Assembly: GCA_016719535.1 (NCBI GenBank)
Contig: JADJYX010000012.1
Coordinates: forward strand, 124,001-188,000
Reading direction: 5' to 3'
DNA length: 64,000 nucleotides
Source: Rubrivivax sp.
GTDB lineage: Bacteria; Pseudomonadota; Gammaproteobacteria; Burkholderiales; Burkholderiaceae_C
Shown: one piece after another, positions 8,603 through 16,697 of the stretch
Layout of the letters: every line of letters begins with the position of its first letter
How positions within the stretch are numbered: the stretch's first letter is position 1
Program-made: the position numbers and the translations under genes
Notes under the pieces: model-generated
Told to the model about the DNA's origin: nothing
The model's database searches: none
Seen by the model: the letters and a program-made list of their open reading frames with translations, nothing else

Positions 8603-10288
8603 ATGCACCAGCCCGACACCACGCCGCGCCGCTCGATCTATTTCGACTACCGCGTCTTCCCTGCCGCGCCGCCAGCGCGTGGCGACGCCGCCAGTGCGCC
8701 GGTGGTGGTGGTCGGCGCCGGGCCCATCGGGCTGGTGCTGGCGCTGGACCTGGCGCGCCGCGGCGTGCGCGTGGTGGTGCTGGAAGCGCAGCAGCAGGTC
8801 AGCGAGGGCAGCCGCGCCATCGTCTTCACGCGGCGCTCGATGGAGATCCTGCAGCAGGTGGGCGCCGACCGCGCCGTCACCCGGCGCGGCCTGCCCTGGC
8901 GCTTCGGCACCAGCTACTACCGCGGGCAGCCGGTCTTCCGGATGGAGGCGCCACAGGATCCGCACGACCGCTTCCACCCGATGATCAACCTGCAGCAGCA
9001 GGTGCTGGAAGCCGAACTGGTCGAGCTGGCCGCGCAGCAGCCCCACCTGGACCTGCGCTGGGGCCACCGGGTGACCGCGGTGCGCAGCGACGACGACGGC
9101 GCCACGCTGGAGATCGACACCCCGCAGGGCCCCTATGCGCAGCGCGCCGGCTGGGTCGTGGCTTGCGACGGCGCGCGCTCCGCGCTGCGGCAGCTGCAGG
9201 GCCTGAAGCTCGAAGGCGACAGCTACGAAGGGCGCTTCGTGATCGCCGACATCCGCATCGAGCTGCCGCTGCCCACCGAGCGCCTGGCCTTCTTCGACCC
9301 GCCCTGGAACCCCGGCAATACGGTGCTGATGCACCGCGAGCCGATGGACATCTGGCGCATCGACTACCAGCTGCCCGCCGGCGAGACGCCCGAGCAGGCG
9401 CTGGCGCCGGCCTCGCTGAAGGCGCGCATCGACGCCCAGCTGGCCAGCATCGGCTTCGGCGACCGGCGCTGGGAGATGGACTGGGCCTCGGTCTATTCGG
9501 CGCGTGCGCTGACGCTGCCCGACTATGTGCACGGCCGCGTGATCTACTGCGGCGACGCCGCGCACCTGCTGCCGATCTTCGGCGTGCGCGGCGCCAATAC
9601 CGGCTTCCAGGACGCGCAGAACCTGGGCTGGAAGCTGGCCGAGGTGGCACTCGGCCGCGCGCCGCAGGCGCTGCTGGCCAGCTACAGCCACGAGCGCGTG
9701 GCCGCCGCGCGCGAGATCTGCGCCGAGGCGGGCAAGAGCACGCGCTTCATGACGCCGCCGACCGCGGGCTTCCGGCTGCTGCGCGACGCCACGCTGTCGC
9801 TGGCGCTGACCCAGCCCTTCGTGCGGCCGCTGCTGCACTGGCGCACGTCGCGGCCGCATGAATATGCGCATTCGCCGCTCAATGCCGCCGGCGACGACAG
9901 CGGCCTGTTCGGCGATGGCCCGGCGCCCGGCGCGGTGGCGCGCAGCGTGGCACTGGGCGGTGACCGCTACCTGCTCGACGAACTGGACGGCCGCGGCTTC
10001 ACGCTGCTGTGGTTCGGCGATGCGCCGGTGCCGGTCGAACTGGCCGCGGTGGCCGAGGACTGGCGCGGCCGCGGACCGGGGCTGCAGATCCGCGCCGTGC
10101 CGGCGGCCACCGCCGACGGCCAGGCCTGGGCGCGTTACGGCGTGCGCCAGGCCGGCGCCGCCTACCTGCTGCGGCCCGACCAGCATGTGTGCGCCCGCTG
10201 GATCCAGCTCACCCCCGACCGCCTGCAGGCCGCGCTGCAGCGCGCGCACGGGATGGACGCCGCGCCTGGCACGGCGCCTGGCCTCTGA
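8603..10288 (+). CDS. FAD-dependent aromatic-ring monooxygenase (MhpA/PheA-like)
   Basis: A 561-residue class A flavoprotein hydroxylase. It has the dinucleotide fold VVVGAGPIGLVLALDLARRGVRVVVLEA near residue 35, a DG motif (VVACDGARSALR), and the FAD ribityl motif GDAAHLLPIFGVRGANTGFQDAQNLGWKLA near residue 320. Such enzymes hydroxylate phenolic or carboxylated aromatics using NAD(P)H and O2. The extra N-terminal segment (IYFDYRVFP) and the following DUF2783 gene are typical of one MhpA-like subgroup. Substrate is unknown; a benzoate or anthranilate derivative is suggested by the surroundings. Confidence 0.85.
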   Translation: MHQPDTTPRRSIYFDYRVFPAAPPARGDAASAPVVVVGAGPIGLVLALDLARRGVRVVVLEAQQQVSEGSRAIVFTRRSMEILQQVGADRAVTRRGLPWRFGTSYYRGQPVFRMEAPQDPHDRFHPMINLQQQVLEAELVELAAQQPHLDLRWGHRVTAVRSDDDGATLEIDTPQGPYAQRAGWVVACDGARSALRQLQGLKLEGDSYEGRFVIADIRIELPLPTERLAFFDPPWNPGNTVLMHREPMDIWRIDYQLPAGETPEQALAPASLKARIDAQLASIGFGDRRWEMDWASVYSARALTLPDYVHGRVIYCGDAAHLLPIFGVRGANTGFQDAQNLGWKLAEVALGRAPQALLASYSHERVAAAREICAEAGKSTRFMTPPTAGFRLLRDATLSLALTQPFVRPLLHWRTSRPHEYAHSPLNAAGDDSGLFGDGPAPGAVARSVALGGDRYLLDELDGRGFTLLWFGDAPVPVELAAVAEDWRGRGPGLQIRAVPAATADGQAWARYGVRQAGAAYLLRPDQHVCARWIQLTPDRLQAALQRAHGMDAAPGTAPGL

Positions 10289-10305
10289 TTCGACAGGAAC
10301 CCGCC

Positions 10306-10488
10306 ATGACCGCCACCCTGCCCCTGCCCGACCTGGAACGGGTCTACGACGAACTGGCCGAGGCCGTCGACCGCGCCGGCGACCACCGCGAGCGCTTCCT
10401 GGCCAAGCTGGCTCTGCTGCTGGCGCATGAACTCGGCGACCGCGAACGCGTGGTGGCGCTGATCGCCGTCGCGCAGGCCGATCTGTAG
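10306..10488 (+). CDS. DUF2783 domain small protein
   Basis: A 60-residue acidic, helical protein (LPLPDLERVYDELAEAVD at the start, LAHELGD in the middle). It matches the small DUF2783 family, which is regularly encoded directly behind FAD-binding aromatic monooxygenases. It starts 17 bases after the monooxygenase stop with GACAGGAA upstream, so the two are surely one operon. No function is established; a subunit or chaperone-like role for the hydroxylase is only inferred from co-occurrence. Confidence 0.8.
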   Translation: MTATLPLPDLERVYDELAEAVDRAGDHRERFLAKLALLLAHELGDRERVVALIAVAQADL

Positions 10489-10584
10489 GCGCCTGTCCCC
10501 ACCACGCAGGATGCGGATCGCCCCCGGCAGGCCTACGCTGCCCCTGCGAGAGCCCTTTGATGGGGTCTCGGAGAGAGGTCAACG

Positions 10585-12270
10585 ATGGCGTGCTGGGATG
10601 GTTTCGGCAACCTTGCCGATGGGCGGCCCTTCTGGGTCGCTGACTTCAACGGCGACGGCCGCGACGAGTTGCTGTTCTATTCGCCCGGTGACGACAACTG
10701 GTGGCTGGGCACGCGTTCCGGCACACAGGTGGTCTGGTCGCTGGTGGGCAACACAGCCGGCTTCGGCCACGGCATCAACGACGGCAGACCGTTCTGGACC
10801 GGCCGCTTCGTGCGCGCCGACCGCGACAGCGTGCTCTTCTACTACCCGGGTGACGACAACTGGTGGGTGGGAACGGTCGACAACGGACAGCTGCGGTGGA
10901 GCCTGGCCGGCAATACGCGCGGATTTGGTCACGCGATCAACGACGGGCGGCCATTCTGGACCGGCGACTTCGACGGCGATGGCCGCGCCGACATCCTCTT
11001 CTACTACCCCGGCGACGACAACTGGTGGCATGGCCGCTTTGTCGGCACCAGCCTGGTGTGGTCGCTGGCCGGCAACACGGCGGGGTTCGGACACGGCATC
11101 AACGACGGACGGCCATTCTGGCGGGGTCGATTTGCAATGCCCGGCCGCGACAGCATGCTCTTCTACTACCCCGGCGACGACAACTGGTGGCTGGGTACGC
11201 TGAGCAACGGACAACTGCGGTGGTCATGGGCCGGCAATACACGGGGCTTCGGCCATGCCATCAACGATGGCCGGCCCTTCTGGGTTGCCGATTTCGACGG
11301 CGACGGCCTCGACGAGGTGCTCTTCTACTACCCCGGCGACGACAACTGGTGGCTGGGTGACTTCGGCGGCGGCCGGGTCGGCTGGCGCTTCGCGGGCAAT
11401 ACGCGGGGCTTCGGACACGCCATCAACGACGGCCGCCCGTTCTGGATCGGCAACTTCGTCGTCGCCGGGCAGGCCAGCGTGATGTTCTATTACCCCGGGG
11501 ATGACAACTGGTGGGTCGGCACGCTGGGCAGCGGCCAGCTGCAGTGGGGCTGGGCCGGCAACACCGCCGGCTTCGGCCATGCCATCAACGACGGGCGGCC
11601 GTTCTGGGCCGGCCGTTTCGATGTCGACGCGCGGGCCGACATGCTCTTCTACTACCCGGGAGACGGCAACTGGTGGCTCGGCCGCCATGCGGGCCCCGGC
11701 GGCCAGCTGAGCTGGAGCCTGGTCGGCAATACCGGGCGCCGCTTCGACCGCTGCCTCGGCCTCAACCTCATCCTGGTGGGCGTGGAGTCCTTTTCTGCGG
11801 CGGATATCCAGACGGTGAACGACATGCTCGCCATCACGCGCAACATCTACGGCCAGGTCAGCATCGGCATCCCGTCTGTGGCCTGGTTCCAGATCACGAA
11901 CGCGCAGGCCGGTGATCTGGCGGTGATCGACAGCAATGCCGAATGCGTCGACCTCACCGAGGACTGGACGGTGAGCAACGGCAATGTCGATGTATTCATC
12001 GTGCGCGCGATGACCGATGCCGACGGCCGGTCGCCGGTGAACGGGCCCTGCGACAAGAATGCCAAGGGCATGTCGGGTCCGGTGGTCTCGCTCAACGGGT
12101 CGACCGCCAATGCCGGCAATACCCTGGCCCACGAACTCGGCCACTATCTGGGCCTGGACCACATCGCGGACGTCGGCAATTTCATCGGCGGCGACGGCGG
12201 GTCCAACAGCTGGACGGGCATCCACGGCTGGCAAGGCGACGTCATGAAGCGGCACTGCGCCACGTTCTGA
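10585..12270 (+). CDS. FG-GAP/VCBS-like repeat protein with C-terminal metzincin zinc-protease motif
   Basis: A 561-residue protein in two parts. Residues 11-383 are seven repeats of 54 residues built around NDGRPFW, FYYPGDDNWW and GNTxGFGHxIN. Repeats 1, 3 and 5 carry calcium-type DxNGDGxDE or DxDGDGxxD loops, while repeats 2, 4 and 6 replace these with short non-acidic loops. Residues 384-561 form a second domain with the metzincin zinc signature HELGHYLGLDH at 516-526 and a possible Met-turn in GDVMKRH. Four cysteines lie in this half. There is no signal peptide, so export, if any, must use another route. A good GGAGAGAGG precedes the ATG. It is followed after 18 bases by an unknown gene. 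Confidence 0.8.
   Translation: MACWDGFGNLADGRPFWVADFNGDGRDELLFYSPGDDNWWLGTRSGTQVVWSLVGNTAGFGHGINDGRPFWTGRFVRADRDSVLFYYPGDDNWWVGTVDNGQLRWSLAGNTRGFGHAINDGRPFWTGDFDGDGRADILFYYPGDDNWWHGRFVGTSLVWSLAGNTAGFGHGINDGRPFWRGRFAMPGRDSMLFYYPGDDNWWLGTLSNGQLRWSWAGNTRGFGHAINDGRPFWVADFDGDGLDEVLFYYPGDDNWWLGDFGGGRVGWRFAGNTRGFGHAINDGRPFWIGNFVVAGQASVMFYYPGDDNWWVGTLGSGQLQWGWAGNTAGFGHAINDGRPFWAGRFDVDARADMLFYYPGDGNWWLGRHAGPGGQLSWSLVGNTGRRFDRCLGLNLILVGVESFSAADIQTVNDMLAITRNIYGQVSIGIPSVAWFQITNAQAGDLAVIDSNAECVDLTEDWTVSNGNVDVFIVRAMTDADGRSPVNGPCDKNAKGMSGPVVSLNGSTANAGNTLAHELGHYLGLDHIADVGNFIGGDGGSNSWTGIHGWQGDVMKRHCATF
10615..11733 (+). repeat. Seven tandem 162-bp coding repeats
   Basis: Repeat units start at 10615, 10777, 10939, 11101, 11263, 11425 and 11587, exactly 162 bases apart; the last is slightly divergent at its end. 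Each encodes 54 residues. Odd and even units differ systematically, giving a 324-base higher-order period. Confidence 0.9.
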
Positions 12271-12288
12271 CACCCACCGGAGCGCACG

Positions 12289-13386
12289 ATGACGCGACGA
12301 ATCGAAGACCTCCTGCACCACAAGCACGGTTTTCCGGCGGATGCCGTGGCCCGGCTGGACGATGAAGACATTCGCAGCCTGGTGGGCATGATCCGCGGTG
12401 GCGATGCGCAGACCAACCGCGTGCGCGCCCTCGATCTGCTGGTCGCCAGCGGGGCCAGGCCGGCGCAGGAAGTGATCGCCGAATTGCTGCAGCGCGACGC
12501 CCAGGATCCGATGCTGTGCGCAGCCGCCCTGGCGAAGATCACACGCTTGCCGGCGCCATGGGCCGAGTCGATGCTGCTGGACCTGCTGAAGAAGGCGGGC
12601 CCGCCGGCCGCCACGCCGTGCAACGAGGCCGATACGGGCCGGCCCTCGCCGCTCGGACCGGCCCGGATGGCCGCTGCGCTCGGGCGCTGCGGAAGCCGCG
12701 CGGCGATACCGGCCCTGCAGGCGCTGGTGGATGCCCCCGGCCTCGATCCGATGGTGTCCGCGCAGGCCCGCTTCGCGCTGACGTTGATTGCCTGCCGTGA
12801 AGGTCTTCCCAGCTTCGAGCCGGCGCCGCCGGCGGCGCCCGCGCTGCCGGCCGACGACGAGAACGATCGACCGGTGCGTGTGCTGCCGGCAACGGCAAAG
12901 GCGGCCGACGAAGCCGTGCATGCACTCGCCGGGCAACTGTTCGGCATTCGCCCCGACCGCCTGCACGCCATCGACCTGGCATGCGGCGCACAGCAGTTGC
13001 TGCTGTTGCCCAACCAGGCGCCCGACGGCATTCGGCTGACGAAGCTGGCGCTCGGGCGCCCCTGGCTGGCCGGGCTGGTGACCGTGCAATCGCAGGAGGA
13101 CCATGGTCATTCGGTGTGGCGCATCGTCTTGACGCATCCGCAGGACAGCGATCGCGCGCGCCTGACCGTCCATCGCACCGACGGCACCATCACGATGGAG
13201 GGGCAGGTCCTGCCCGACGGCGACGGCGCCAGATTCAGTCTGCACACGCTGCGCAGGCCAGGCGCCACCGCCGCCAGCGTCGAAGGACGGGTGCACGGCG
13301 ATGCGTTGCAGATCGTGCGGGCTCGCTCCGGGGTCCGGCGGCTGGAATCCGGAACGCCTCGAGCCTGGATGCCGCCGCGCGGTTGA
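12289..13386 (+). CDS. Hypothetical protein with HEAT-like N-terminal half
   Basis: I do not recognise this 365-residue protein as a named family. Residues 20-175 are helical and repetitive, with HEAT/ARM-like segments (for example AIPALQALVDAPG and SAQARFALTLIA). A Pro/Ala linker (PAPPAAPALPADDEN) follows. The C-terminal half (about 200-365) looks like a beta-rich domain with WRIVLTHPQDSDRARLTVH. No signal peptide or membrane segment is seen. It begins 18 bases after the repeat metzincin gene with GGAGCG upstream, so the two are probably one operon and may interact. Confidence 0.7.
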   Translation: MTRRIEDLLHHKHGFPADAVARLDDEDIRSLVGMIRGGDAQTNRVRALDLLVASGARPAQEVIAELLQRDAQDPMLCAAALAKITRLPAPWAESMLLDLLKKAGPPAATPCNEADTGRPSPLGPARMAAALGRCGSRAAIPALQALVDAPGLDPMVSAQARFALTLIACREGLPSFEPAPPAAPALPADDENDRPVRVLPATAKAADEAVHALAGQLFGIRPDRLHAIDLACGAQQLLLLPNQAPDGIRLTKLALGRPWLAGLVTVQSQEDHGHSVWRIVLTHPQDSDRARLTVHRTDGTITMEGQVLPDGDGARFSLHTLRRPGATAASVEGRVHGDALQIVRARSGVRRLESGTPRAWMPPRG

Positions 13387-13502
13387 GACGCAAGGCGGCC
13401 GGCTGCCGGGCAATCCCGGGTTGGCGAGCGGGCGCCGGCCGGCACACTGCGGCCGATCCGGCCGCTGATCCGACAGCGGCCGCACGCGAAGGATCGCCAA
13501 CG

Positions 13503-15107
13503 ATGGCCGACTTGTCCTACGCCCGCGGGCCGTCCGCGCCCGCGCTGCTCGACCTCACCATCGGCGACCTGCTGCGCCGCGCGGCCACGGCCGTGCCCGA
13601 ACGCCAGGCGCTGGTGGCCGGCAGCGCAGACCCCGGCCTGCGCCGGCGATGGACCTATGCCGCACTGCTGCAGCAGTCCGAGGCCTGCGCGCAGGCGCTG
13701 CTGGCGCGCTTTGCCCCCGGCGAGCGCGTCGCCGTGTGGGCGCACAACATCCCCGAGTGGGTGTTGCTCGAATTCGGCGCCGCGCTCGCCGGCGTGGTGC
13801 TGGTGACGGTCAACCCGGCCCTGCGCGCAGCCGAGGTCGAATACATCCTCACGCAGTCGAAATCGGCCGGGCTGTTCGTCGTGCCCTCGTTTCGCGGCAA
13901 CCCGCTGCTGCAGACGGCGCTGGCGCTGCAGCCGCGCTGCCCGGCGTTGCGACAGGTGATCGGCTTCGAAGACTGGGACGCGTTCCTCGCCGCCGGCGCC
14001 GCCCACGCCGGTCCGTTGCCCGACGTGCAGCCGGGCGATGCGGCCATGATCCAGTACACCTCGGGCACCACCGGCTTTCCCAAGGGGGCGCTGCTGCACC
14101 ACCGCGGCCTGGTCGACAACGCGGCGCTGGTGCTGGACCGCATGGCGCTGCCCGAGGCCCCGGTGTGGATCGGCACCATGCCGCTGTTCCACACCGGCGG
14201 CTGCGGCCTGGCGGTGCTGGGCGTGGTCTCGAAGATGGGCACGCAGGTGCTGGTCGAGGCCTACGACCCGGCCCTGGTGCTGGCGCTGACGCACGAGCAC
14301 CGCGCGCACGTGATGGTCGGCGTGCCGACGATGCTGATCGCCAACCTCGAGCACGCCGACTTCGAGCGCACCGATTTCAGCCGCCTGGCCGGCATCTGCT
14401 GCGGCGGCGCCACCGTGCCGCCGGAGCTGGTGCGGCGGCTGGAGGAACGCACCGGCGCGCCCTTCACCATCGTCTACGGCCAGACCGAATGCTCGCCGGT
14501 GGCGACCATGACCTTTCCCGACGACAGCATCGACGACAAGGCCCACACCATCGGGCGCGCGCTGGCGCATGTGGAGATGAAGGTTGCCGACCCGCTGGAC
14601 GGCCGCCCGCTGCCCCGGGGCGAACGGGGCGAGCTGTGCACACGCGGCTTCCACGTCATGCTGGGCTATTTCGAGATGCCCGAGGCCACCGCCGCCGCCA
14701 TCGACGCCGACGGCTGGCTGCACACCGGCGACCTGGGCCGCATGGATGCGCGCGGTTTCTGCACCATCGAGGGCCGGCTGAAGGACATGATCATCCGCGG
14801 CGGCGAGAACATCTACCCGCGCGAGATCGAGGACCTGCTGTTCCGCCACCCGGCCGTGGCCGAGGTGGCCGTGCTCGGCCTGCCCGATGCGCGGTGGGGC
14901 GAGGAGGTCGCCGCCTTCGTGCGCCCGGCGGCCGGCCGGCACATCGACCGCGACGAGTTGTCTGCCTACGTGCGCGAGCACCTGGCGCCGCACAAGGCGC
15001 CACGCCACTGGTTCGAGCTGCAGGCCTTCCCGCTGACGGGTTCGGGCAAGATCCAGAAATTCCGCCTGCGCGAGCTGTGGCAACGCGGCGAGCTGCAGCC
15101 CTTGTAG
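13503..15107 (+). CDS. AMP-dependent acyl-CoA synthetase
   Basis: A 534-residue adenylate-forming enzyme. It has YTSGTTGFPKGAL near residue 185, YGQTE near residue 327, TGDLGRMDARGF near residue 410, and the C-terminal motif LTGSGKIQKFRLRELW with the catalytic lysine. It belongs to the medium/long-chain fatty acid or dicarboxylate-CoA ligase group (FadD/AcsF-like). The ATG at 13503 has GAAGGA upstream and matches the start of the conserved region. It is convergent with a CoA-transferase gene, so both may serve acyl-CoA metabolism. Chain length specificity cannot be read. Confidence 0.87.
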   Translation: MADLSYARGPSAPALLDLTIGDLLRRAATAVPERQALVAGSADPGLRRRWTYAALLQQSEACAQALLARFAPGERVAVWAHNIPEWVLLEFGAALAGVVLVTVNPALRAAEVEYILTQSKSAGLFVVPSFRGNPLLQTALALQPRCPALRQVIGFEDWDAFLAAGAAHAGPLPDVQPGDAAMIQYTSGTTGFPKGALLHHRGLVDNAALVLDRMALPEAPVWIGTMPLFHTGGCGLAVLGVVSKMGTQVLVEAYDPALVLALTHEHRAHVMVGVPTMLIANLEHADFERTDFSRLAGICCGGATVPPELVRRLEERTGAPFTIVYGQTECSPVATMTFPDDSIDDKAHTIGRALAHVEMKVADPLDGRPLPRGERGELCTRGFHVMLGYFEMPEATAAAIDADGWLHTGDLGRMDARGFCTIEGRLKDMIIRGGENIYPREIEDLLFRHPAVAEVAVLGLPDARWGEEVAAFVRPAAGRHIDRDELSAYVREHLAPHKAPRHWFELQAFPLTGSGKIQKFRLRELWQRGELQPL

Positions 15108-15129
15108 CCCGGAGCCGACGCAGGCGCCG

Positions 15130-16530
15130 TCAGCGCGGCGGCCACACCGGCGCGTGCGATCCCGGCGGCATCGACGGCCGCGTCCAGCCCGGCGGCGTGT
15201 GCGAGAAGCGCGCCGCATGGCGCACCGCCTGCAGCGTGCCGAAGCCGCTGGCCTCGGTCTGCAAGGCAGCGCCGAAAGCCGGCCAGCCGAGCGCCGCAAA
15301 GCCCTGCAGCCGGCCCAGGCTGCGCAGCCACAGGCCGGTGCGCGCCAGCGTCACGCCCACCTGCCAGGCGCCGCCCTCGGTCGCCCGGCGCAGCAGCGCG
15401 GCCTGCGCACCGAAGGCCAGCAGAAAGCCGGCGCTGTAGTCCAGCACCTGCAGCGGCAGCGCCTTCGGCTCGGGCACGCCGAAGGCCTGCGCCTCGGCAT
15501 GGTTGAAGCCGCTGGCCGTCTGCACCAGTGAATCGAAGCCGCGGCGCCCGCCCCAGGGGCCGGTCTCGCCATAGGCCGACAGCGAGACGCTCACCAGCAC
15601 GGGGTTCAGCTGCTGCAGTTGCCCGGGCCCGAAGCCCAGTGCCGCCAGCGCCCCCGGGCGATAGGCCTGCAGCAGGACATCGGCCTCGCGCAGCAGGCCG
15701 CGCAGCGTCTCGCGGCCGGCCGCCGTCTTCAGGTCGACATGCACCGACAGCTTGCCGCGGCTGGTCTCGGCGACGGCCTCGATATTCGGCAGTTGCGGGC
15801 TGTTGACCAGCATGACATCGGCGCCATAGGCGGCCAGCGTGCGCCCTGCCACGGGGCCGGCGAGGATGCGTGTGAGGTCGAGCACGCGCACGCCCTGCAG
15901 CGGGCGCGCGCCAGCGGGCAGCGGCGTCCAGGCCGGGGGCTGCGCGTTGCCGCAGCGCTCGATCGCCAGCAGCGGCTGCGCGGCGATGGCCGCGGCCTGC
16001 GCATGGGCGTCCCATTGTTCGAAGGACCGCACCGCCGCCACCACCAGGCCGGCGTCGGCCGCCGCCTGCTCGAAGGCCAGCGCCTTCCACCCTTGCAGGG
16101 CCTGCGCCACGGCGGCGCGCTCGGTGGCCGGCCCATCAGGCTGGCCCGGCAGACCCAGCAGCCGCAGCACGCCGTCGCGGTGGTGGACAAAGTTGGTATG
16201 CAGCCGCACAAAACCGTCATCGCCGCAGCGGTAGAGGCCGGCGAGCGGGTCCCACGCCGCCGGCCGGCGGCCATCGATCGAAAATGTGCCGCTGGCCTCG
16301 TGCACGGCATCGGTGGCGTCCACGCTCACCGCCTGCCGCGGCCCGCCGCGCGCCTGACCGATGCACGCGGCCGCGAGCGCGGCCGCACCCAGGCTGGCCT
16401 GCAGGGCCGTGGCCAGCGCAAAGGAAGAAGGCAGCACCGGCTCGTGGCCGCCGAAGCTCAGCTGCGGCAGCGCCTGTGCGTCCAGGCCGGCGGACTGCCA
16501 CAACGAGGCGGCGACGGTGGCAACCTGCAT
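15130..16530 (-). CDS. Family III (CaiB/BaiF-type) CoA-transferase with rearranged N-terminus
   Basis: A 466-residue CoA-transferase homologue. The motif that normally opens this family (GVRVLDLTRILAGPVAGRTLAAYGADVMLV) here starts near residue 215. About 210 residues precede it and resemble the C-terminal part of a CaiB-like protein (DGFVRLHTNFVHHRDGVLRLLG). The usual region after the motif follows (KLSVHVDLKT, then SVSLSAYGETGPW). It is therefore a fused or permuted variant, and activity is uncertain. It is convergent with the acyl-CoA synthetase, 22 bases apart. Confidence 0.75.
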   Translation of the reverse strand: MQVATVAASLWQSAGLDAQALPQLSFGGHEPVLPSSFALATALQASLGAAALAAACIGQARGGPRQAVSVDATDAVHEASGTFSIDGRRPAAWDPLAGLYRCGDDGFVRLHTNFVHHRDGVLRLLGLPGQPDGPATERAAVAQALQGWKALAFEQAAADAGLVVAAVRSFEQWDAHAQAAAIAAQPLLAIERCGNAQPPAWTPLPAGARPLQGVRVLDLTRILAGPVAGRTLAAYGADVMLVNSPQLPNIEAVAETSRGKLSVHVDLKTAAGRETLRGLLREADVLLQAYRPGALAALGFGPGQLQQLNPVLVSVSLSAYGETGPWGGRRGFDSLVQTASGFNHAEAQAFGVPEPKALPLQVLDYSAGFLLAFGAQAALLRRATEGGAWQVGVTLARTGLWLRSLGRLQGFAALGWPAFGAALQTEASGFGTLQAVRHAARFSHTPPGWTRPSMPPGSHAPVWPPR

Positions 16531-16697
16531 GTCCCGACCATAACAGTTCGACCTGCCGGGGCCGGCGGCGCGATGCGGCCCCAGCGGCGTCCACTTCTCA
16601 CGTCCACCGGTGTGCGAAAGACCGGGCCCCGGCAGGGTCTGCCCGCTAACATTGAGCCTGGTCAAGTCGAACCACGAAAGCCGCGCCCCCGCCCACC

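Noticed and set aside
10615..11733. Regular 162-base repeats considered as a CRISPR or satellite array
   Set aside because: The repeats are coding, keep one frame and lack short constant repeats with unique spacers.
15108..15129. Searched for an intrinsic terminator between the convergent ligase and CoA-transferase
   Set aside because: The 22-base gap holds no stem with a T-run on either strand.
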